This document shows positions 55,864-64,000 of a stretch of DNA of 64,000 nucleotides, in pieces (within the stretch, counting starts at the first letter, position 1; each line of letters starts with the position of its first letter). Location of the stretch: contig NC_092600.1 in assembly GCF_047663525.1 (NCBI RefSeq), positions 7,893,501-7,957,500 on the forward strand, written 5' to 3'. The position numbers were made by a program, and so were the translations under genes. This stretch comes from Anas platyrhynchos (taxonomy: Eukaryota; Chordata; Aves; Anseriformes; Anatidae). The notes beneath the pieces were generated by a model that did no database searches, was not told where the DNA came from, and saw only the letters and a list, made by a program, of their open reading frames with translations.

Positions 55864-57157
55864 CTGCAAAGGAAGAAAAAAAATTAACACACACAAAGAT
55901 TAGCATCAAAACTGAGAAATACATGAAAACTTAATAATGACACTAGTGGGTACCTTAATGAGATACCTCTACAGGGTGGGAAAGAAAACATCTTTAGTGC
56001 AGAAGTTACCCTGAGGACACTATACAACACATTTATGTTATCTTTAAGGTTTTAATATTCCATTAGTCTTCGAGAATACAGATGAGAAACTATGGATTAC
56101 ATTACAGCTAGATTCAGTCCAGTAAAAATGGCTTTTGGTCAAATGAAAATCCAAATAGAACTACTACAGTCAAAGCTGATAGCCTCCCTGACTAGAGATG
56201 GTTCACTTGCAGCTTTGTACGATGTGTTTATCTGCAAGAAGCTGAGTTAGACTCAGTCAACTGCATTTTTTTTTTGAATGATGAACACTGTGAGACACTC
56301 AAAAATATCAGTACCAAACAGGTGTTATTAAAAATACTACCACTAAAGAAACCAACAACACAGCACCCCATGCTTCAAAAGTCTAAAGCAAGGAAAATAA
56401 AATTCACTAGAAAGCGTGTTTTCTAGCTTAAAGTTATTCAAGGGAAAATAAAGGAAGAAAGTCTGCAGAGCACCCAGTGTTATGATTAAAGCAATGCAAA
56501 TACTACAAGGAGATCAAGCAACCCCTGAGTTCACAAAAATATATTTTTAAAAACTGCTTTCTGTTTGTAAACGTAATACAAAATTGAAATACAACTTAGA
56601 ATCATGTCTTTGTTTTTTTTAATGAATCTTGAGATTGTAAGTGGCAACGTTCAGCTATGATCCAGCAACATCCCCTGTGCCCCTAAAAGTGTCAAAATAT
56701 ATTCAATATCACAGTGACTTTCCCTGTATGTTGAAGTGAGTGAACAGGCCCCACGCATTTGCCTAAAATGTCATTCAAACAGAGAGCATTTGAGAAACAG
56801 CACTCCAGCTATGGGATAATCTATCAACATAAGTGAATCCTCGTTCACACGTATTTGGCACTGTGAAATAACACATGATAGTAATGAAGCTTCCAAAAGG
56901 AAACCTAGTAGCCTCTTTTTCTTGCATCCTTTGCAGCGTATCTGAAATAAGTTCCAAATTGCATGTTTACACCTATTGAATCAAAATTTTAAAATTTAGT
57001 TAATTGTTAAAGCACATCATGCAACTGGTTTCAGAAGCTAAAAATGCTGCAAGATGACTTTATAGCATAGTCTGCATATTGAGCAGTCAAACTGATTAAC
57101 CGTAGCAGGAATAAAATGATTTTATAGTATTACGTTGAGAAGGTATTCGTTACTTAC

Positions 57158-57180
57158 GAACTCCTCTGAACCTGAAGGGA
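57158..57180 (-). other. Candidate 23-nt microexon or cryptic cassette in CLINT1 intron 1
   Basis: On the minus strand, a strong pyrimidine tract and TTCTAG acceptor precede 23 nt that end at a perfect gtaagt donor. Inclusion between exons 1 and 2 would shift the frame. It would have to be a 5'UTR exon, a poison exon, or unused. Confidence 0.3.
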
Positions 57181-58961
57181 CTAGAAGAAAAAAAAAATGA
57201 AGATGCTTAACAGTCATCCCTCTGTCCTTGTAGGAGTTGGCCCATTTAATTTTATTTGGCGTAAAGACAGCCAAGGTTTGGAACAGGGAGCAGAAACAAG
57301 AATGAGATCCCCTAAGTCCAGAAGGGGACACAGAAGGTAATTGTTAAAACAGAATAAAATTCCTGGACTCAGTCTTGGATTCTCAGCATGAGAATTCCTG
57401 CTGTCAGATTCTGATGTATGATTTTATTCAACTTCGTGTCTAAAGAGAATGTAAGCTACATGACTGAATAAATAATCAACAAGCTAACAGAACCCATCTA
57501 TACTTAAAAAAGCATGCAGGAAAACAGCAGTAGGTATGGACAACAGCAATTAGGGGTTTTACAAATTCATTTATGGTAAACGTGCCTCAAGCTTCTGGTT
57601 TTGACATTTTCTTTACCATCCACACAAACGTGAACTAATACCACCTTTATTTCCCATACGCATGGAACTTTAAAAAGATTTAAAAAACAAACAAACAAAG
57701 CAACACAACGGCAAAGCCACAGGCTTCAGAGCTGCGTGGCTTTCAGCACACTGGTTCCCTTGTCCAAAGCGAGGAAAAAAGGTTCTGTTTGTTTTTATAA
57801 CCCCTCCTTAAGCGCTTGTTTGAGACTTGATGGGGAGCTGGGGGTGGGTGGGAGAGCATAAAGTTAAGCATTTCCTTCATTTCGTAGAGTAAAGCATTAA
57901 TGCTGGAAAATGCATGAAAGATACAAACTTATGTAAAAAAAAAAAAAAAGCCAGCATTAGCTATGGAAGTGCTCAGTGCTGCACGGCTAAAGCGGCATCA
58001 GGGTTTAGAGGGGGAATGGAAGGGGAAATTAAGTCATGCCAAAAAAAAGAAAAAAGTGCAGTTAAAACCAACTAAATAGGGAAATAAACTCCTAAAGCCA
58101 TTCTGCAGTGAAGTTATTGTTCTCAGCAACTAGGAGAAAACTTTTTTATAAATGTCACGATGAGATGTAAGAGGCACAAAGCATTCCAAAACAAAGCATC
58201 TTTAAGCCACATTTAATTCAGCAACAAATGTAAACTTCAAGAAGGAAAAAAAAGAGTTGTATAGTTTGGCATCGTTCCAGGTCACTTAAAAATAACCACT
58301 TCTAAAAAGGTGGAAATATAGTTTTATTCTTCCTTTCCCATGTTTTCTATGGCCCTCATTCCATGCCCTACCCATGATTCCTGTGACCTTTGCAACAAAA
58401 AAATAATTTATGTCCAGATGTGAAGGGAAAAAGTGACTAGCTTGATTGCCAAGACTTCCTGTGATTGATATAAATTTAATATCGGAGGACACTTTCAGAC
58501 ACCAGGGGGGGCTCGCTGATTAGTTTATACTGGGCAGCTTCCAGGGAATTGTGCTGGATTGCATGGACCCAGCCTGCTTCACAAGCAGATGGATGGATAT
58601 ACAACAGGCAGAAGAGACAGGAGCATTGTGGCTGTCAGTGTTTCAAACACCCTACAAGGCTACACTCGGATTTACCCCGAAGTGTTAATTGAGGCACAAC
58701 TGGACTCTTGTACCAAACACATTTACAAAACTGTTAATGTGGACAAAGATACTGAATGCATGAAGTGGAGTTTGAGAGTTACATCCAAAATAAAGACCAT
58801 CAAATAAATAAGTGTGTTGACATTAATGTTACAAGCTGGTGCATTCTTTTCTGCTTGTGTTATATTTAAGTCTAATCCATATATTTAATTATTATGGTTG
58901 TGTGCTATATTTAAACCTAAACCACAGAGTGGTGTCAGCCGATAATTTTTACTCTCTATTA

Positions 58962-58998
58962 TTTCAGTGTTGCTTCTTACAAAGAAGCAACACTGAAA
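58962..58998. repeat. Perfect 17-bp inverted repeat with 3-base loop
   Basis: The arms TTTCAGTGTTGCTTCTT (58962-58978) and AAGAAGCAACACTGAAA (58982-58998) are exact reverse complements around ACA. It is not obviously part of a transposon. Confidence 0.95.
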
Positions 58999-59421
58999 AG
59001 CCAAGAGTACTGTCACATCTCAATGAAACAAGTGTGGTGATGGCGACCAAAGTGTTAAAGTTTCTTACATGAGAACAATCAACTTTAAAGGTTTATATCT
59101 ACAAATGATTGAATGATTGTAACAGTGAATAGGTAACACAAGTCTGAGACTGAAGGCCTCCACGGGAATAAATGCACAATGCCAGTGAAAAGCCAGTGGA
59201 GAAAAGCCATAAATTTTTGATCATCTGACTGCATCAGAGAGTAAGATACGCTTCTTCAAAGAAATAGACAAATATATTTGAAAGTTTTGCATGTGTTTTA
59301 TACACTTTTAACATACTTTAAAACTGAAGACATACCACAGATAACACATTAAAAAAAATACTTTGCACAAGTTTTGCCTGCATTTCCCAAAGGAAAACCT
59401 CTCAAAGGATTCAAAAGCTTG

Positions 59422-59469
59422 CTAAATGACTCCAAATTTTGTTTTCTAAATGACTCCGAATTTTGTTTT
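59422..59469 (+). repeat. 24-bp tandem duplication
   Basis: The unit CTAAATGACTCC(A/G)AATT plus TTGTTTT occurs twice in direct succession with one mismatch. Confidence 0.9.
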
Positions 59470-62400
59470 AAGTTACACTGTGAGATTTGCAAATGGAGAT
59501 AAAACTGTCATCTCCTGATCCAGGTCTATCCTATAGTATGCTAAAAATAGGGGAAAAAAGCAAGGAGAAAAGAAAGGGTTGTGACGTTTGAGACAAAGTT
59601 TTGCACATACTTCAAACGTATAATTTGAGACAAAAATAAAGCTTAATTGATGTTAGGGATGGTAAGCTGACAAGCAAGAAGAACAAGAAATTCTGTAGTA
59701 AACCTCAAAACTAAGGAGAATAGAGAAACTAATGAGGTCCATCAAAAATAAGTATCTGCTGCTTCAACCTTTACACTTGCAAGGGTCTGAAAAGCACTTC
59801 AGCTTTTTGTCCTAAAACAATAAAAAAACTACAGGCCTGGGATTATCCTCTGGGCAATATTCGTTGACACACGTAAATGAAATATAGCTTCAGGATGCCC
59901 TGCTCGACCACAAAGCCTCACAGAGGGAAGGGACACTCCCCAGGATGACAGACAAAAGGTGTATACTGTAAGTGGATTTCCCCCTTGTGATATCAATGGA
60001 TAAGGAACATAACCCATGATATGGGCATAAACTCCAGTAAGTGTTTAAGTGTATCTGCGGAAAACTTTATGCTTGATTTCAACATAATCCAGTGTAAAGC
60101 TCCAGTACCTGTATTTGGTACTCTGTGAAGGCTTCTCACCTTACAAAGTCATATAGGAAACAACTGATGAATGCTCCGAGGGACAGTATTGCAAGGAAGA
60201 AGTGTACTCTACTTTTAGTAAGGTATCAGCACTTCTTCCGTGTTTTTGCATGAAATGCCACAAAATAAATGCTAAAAACCAAAGTTTTCTTTTCCCATAC
60301 GAAGAGAAAAAAATCTTTATCAACAGGAAGGCAAAATCATTGTTTATTTTTTAAATAAAAATACAACCAAAACATTATGAATTCAGGGTTTGTTCCAAAG
60401 TAGAGTTCTTTCCTTGTTCAGAGAACAAACGCCTTGTGGCTCTACAGATGCATGTACAGTAACTGAGGACAGCTCAGTTAGGTGAGATTGTATTTGTACA
60501 GTATGTTATAAGTGATGCTAACTAGTAACAGCTTCTGATTGGAAATTTTGTTGTGCCTGAAATTGTTGTTATTCCACATCAGTAATTGCTGATTCCACAC
60601 CAAAAAGACTGTCTCTCTATTTCATACCCCTTGAATAAAGAACGCTTTGTAAATATGTGGAAATACGAGGCTCTGAACACAGTCACTAATAAGTAGAAGC
60701 CGCCTCAGGAGTGGGGACAAATTCAAGCCTGAAAAGTTAGATGCAGAGAATCAAATCTGTTTTCTCACCTAAGCTACACTTTAAAATTAACCACCAAACC
60801 ACAACATTAACCCTCAAGATAACAAACATTTTATAACAATGCTGTCTATACACTTTCAGCAAGTCCTGCTGAAGAATGAATGCACTACTATTTTTGTCTT
60901 CATTCACTTGATTCAACATCTCGGTTAGGAATTACATGCAAAAAGCTCAGTGCCCAGTCTTCGCAAAACGGCTCCATACAGTTAGGTATTTCCATCCCCA
61001 GCATTTCCTGTATCTTCCAGAGATTTTTTCCATGGTCAGCATCATTCTGTTCCCCTCATCACCCTGCCAATACATTCAAGCGCATGGAATCACAGCTCAT
61101 GAAGGAAGCTTACAATTCACTGCTAGATTCTGGAAGTTACGTTCTTTTGAACAAGATAATCACATTCATCAGGATAGGAGTAGATAGCTACATCTTGCAG
61201 AATTTCAGAGCTCCAAATGACACCTAAATTAAAGTTTAACATTCAACGCTCAAGGAGCATCAGTCTTAAACATGCAGGAATCTTTAAATAGCGTTTGCAT
61301 AGGAAACCTGTAATAGAGAAAACAAGGAGCATCATGAGAAAAGAAGGTATTTATATATAATGTGTAATGAAGGAGCAGTATATCCATCCATTTAGAATGG
61401 AACTTACTTTAATACATATTAAGGAATCAGAAAGCCTTACAGATCTTAGTCAATGTTTCTGTCTCAAACTTAAAAGCCTTGAATATGCCCTGGGGCGAGA
61501 GTCAGACCACTCCATTAAAAGCTCCATTAGGATTAGAGTTGCTATTGATGTGGGTGGTGTCACCGAGGACAAGTACAATTCTGGACATCGGATCCACAGA
61601 AGATTTGTGAAATGCCATGTCTAATCTCATGAAAACTAAGATAAACAGAAGTCACAGAGAGGCTATATTACAACAGTTTCTTTATAGTGATGATAAAGGT
61701 ATTGGATTGGACAGGGTAAGGCTAATTAGAAACACTTCTCAAACCTCTGGGAAGCTGCCCACTGTGCTGGGGGACCCAGCAGCAGGAACAAGAAACCTGG
61801 TTACACAGTTAAAATTTTTTTTCAATGTATATTTCAAACCAATTACAATATCATGTATACATGGGACTCCTATGTGCATAATATTATGCCTTTAACTATT
61901 ACTCCAAGGACATCACTGGATTATGGACCTTCTGTTTTCCTTTTTTAATTTTACAACTGGGAACACTAAAATACTAAAAGCTGAGATGAAAAACTTTCTC
62001 CATTTTACCACCATTAACAGTTTCCAGTGAGACACCATTCTGCAAATGTGTGTTTAAAGCCTAAACATGGAAGAAAACAATTCCTGCACACACACATATG
62101 CCTATCATACATACGGTTTGAACACTAATGCTATTCAAACAGAACAGCAACACTAAAGAACCTACATCTTTTAAAGAAAAATTTGTCTCTTGGAGGTAAA
62201 GTGTCTGGATGAACAGAGGGCAACACAAGCTGTTGCTGTACAGCACTACCTAATGTGGTAACAAAGCCTTGCAAGAAACAAGTTTTAACCTTGAATTATT
62301 CCCGTGCCAAACCAAACACCACATAATTTGTTCTTTAAAGAACACTGTTTAGCAGCATTGGCCTTTTAATAGGCAGTCTCATACAACAACACTTTAATCT

Positions 62401-64000
62401 CAGTATTTCTGTAATTTTGTTAGCAGCTTCCGTATTTTTAAGTCTTCTGCAGGTTTCCTGTAACTTCTCTAGTGAGTAAAGCATGGTGAACTTCAGGTTT
62501 GGTCCACAGCAGACCAGGCTGACTCCAAATAAAAGCTGCTCACTTCACTTGGTGACATAGCAAATGAGAATATTACAGTAACAGTTTCTGAAATCTACAT
62601 TCCCAAACCCACTAAGAATACATTTAAATAGCTCTATGCTATCCTTCTTGGATTTAAAAATAAGTACATTGCACTGCCCATTCAAAACAGATGTCATTTG
62701 AAAATTAAATAGTTAAGAAATCCTTAAATTACAGTAAGGAATGTTTGCTTTGAATCTGATTCATTTGGGGTATGTTCATTTTTAGTAAGTGACCCAGCTG
62801 TGTCATCTCCATCTAAATATTGCCATGATTTTTATGGTGTGGTACATAAGAGGAGGAGTACTTTCTCACCCGGATGGTTTATTACAAGCATGGTGGTGAT
62901 TTCAACATAAGCCTCTGAACAAAGCCAGCAGTAACTCATGTCTGGAGAACAAGCTGATGCTCTGCTGCTACAGCTGAAGTGCTGCCTTTGTCTTCAGCAG
63001 CTTATTTCCTCCTAACCTGTTGGGTTGTCTGTTCCACTTTCAGCTGAAAGGCTAGCAGGCTTCCACTACAAGACCAGATAAGGACCCACTGGCTGTTGTT
63101 CATCTAATAGAAGGTGCTTATTTTGGTAACACTACCCAAAGAGAAGAGCAGCAATTTATTTTCAGATTTCCCATGGAACTGTACAGGGGCTGAAAACTTA
63201 ATGCAAATATATATATTTAAATACTATTATATATACACATTTATAACAGCTTAGCTTTTAGGTGCTTCAGACAGCAGCATCCATATTGTGTTTTTTTTTG
63301 TTTGTTTGTTTTTTAAAAGGATGCACTATGAAAGTAATATGAGCAAAGTGAGCATTAAAAATTCAAAGAGATGAGGCGAATCCCTAGTAATATTTTCACA
63401 ATACTCAGTTACCTTGTAAAACCCCATCCACAGGCACAGAGGCATTTAAGAGGCAGCCTTTGGAAGGAAGGGAACATACCTTCTTATCCCCATCCAGCCT
63501 TCACCTGTGAGTCACGCATCTAAACTATTTTTAGTATCTAGATTAAGAGGTTCCTGTACAGTAGAAGTAGAAATTCATGAAAAGCTTTCTAAGAATGTTA
63601 AAAAAGTTATTTTGGTATTAATTGATCCAGTCTTAAAGCACGTTCTTAAGTTAACTTCAACTACTTAGAATACACAGTAAAATAAGAGACCATAAAAACT
63701 CATCTGAGTAAGTCCTCCCCACACCCAGGTGTGGGAATCTTGGCATTTATTAAATTGTGAATTAGTTCCAAGAAGCATTTTCATTTTTCAATTTAAAAAT
63801 ATTATTGAATACTTATCCATCTGGGCATAAAAACACTTTTAGTAGAACATCTGAATTGGTAATACTAAAAAGGTGATCCTCACAGCACTGCCTCCCAAAC
63901 CACTAGGGGCCAGCACACCATGCAGGGAGCACCCCGTAAAAAGGCAGACTGCATTAACTAAGTTTCTGCTAGCATCTCTTCCAAACTCTGACAAATTAAA

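Larger units (their letters stand above)
55864..64000 (-). other. CLINT1 intron 1 (runs off the right edge)
   Basis: I could not find the first coding exon (expected MLNMWKVRELVDK) on the minus strand between 55864 and 64000, so intron 1 exceeds 8 kb here. Contents seen are a microexon-like cassette at 57158-57180, a perfect 17-bp inverted repeat at 58962-58998 and a 24-bp tandem duplication at 59422-59469. Open frames such as 58559-58807 and 61367-61624 have no recognisable domain. Confidence 0.6.

Noticed and set aside
58559..58807. Plus-strand 82-residue open frame with a downstream AATAAA in CLINT1 intron 1
   Set aside because: Considered as a small or retroposed gene. No known protein resemblance, and no poly(A) tract or target-site duplication was seen.
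55864..64000. Search for CLINT1 exon 1 (MLNMWKVRELVDK) on the minus strand
   Set aside because: No match was found, so the exon is taken to lie beyond the right edge. This was a visual search, not a computed one.

Overview
This is a stretch of vertebrate nuclear genome, almost certainly from a bird. The evidence is a compact set of multi-exon genes with GT-AG introns, CpG-rich promoters, and copies of the CR1 retroposon that dominates avian genomes. The gene order SOX30 - THG1L - LSM11 - CLINT1 matches human 5q33. A galliform such as chicken is the most likely source, but this is inferred from gene content and repeats and was not tested. There is no sign of bacterial, plasmid or viral DNA.

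Layout. Positions 1-1599 hold the first coding exon and the start of the first intron of SOX30 on the minus strand; the rest of that gene, including its HMG box, lies to the left of the window. A CpG-rich bidirectional promoter of at most about 220 bp separates SOX30 from THG1L on the plus strand (1823-5404, six coding exons, 295 aa). A second CpG island starts LSM11 (7265-12810, four coding exons, 354 aa), which has a long 3' untranslated region. About 16 kb of gene-free DNA follows. It contains two MIR-like SINE relics and several AT-rich blocks that read like conserved non-coding elements. From about 32.2 kb to the right edge lies CLINT1 (epsinR) on the minus strand, convergent with LSM11. 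Eleven coding exons, from the ENTH region to the stop, are present. The first coding exon is not in the window, so its first intron exceeds 8 kb.

The genes do not form one pathway. THG1L adds the 5' guanosine to tRNA-His. LSM11 is a U7 snRNP ring subunit for histone pre-mRNA processing. CLINT1 is a clathrin and SNARE adaptor at the trans-Golgi and endosomes. SOX30 is a germline transcription factor. The most interesting regulatory unit is the SOX30/THG1L promoter, with a consensus ETS site, a CCAAT box, a GC box and two RFX X-box-like palindromes, one of them nearly perfect.

Exon borders were placed by hand from reading-frame continuity, splice dinucleotides and remembered family sequence. 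All intron phases agree. Statements about human orthologues are from memory. I found no convincing new coding gene; the novel-looking signals are regulatory or structural.
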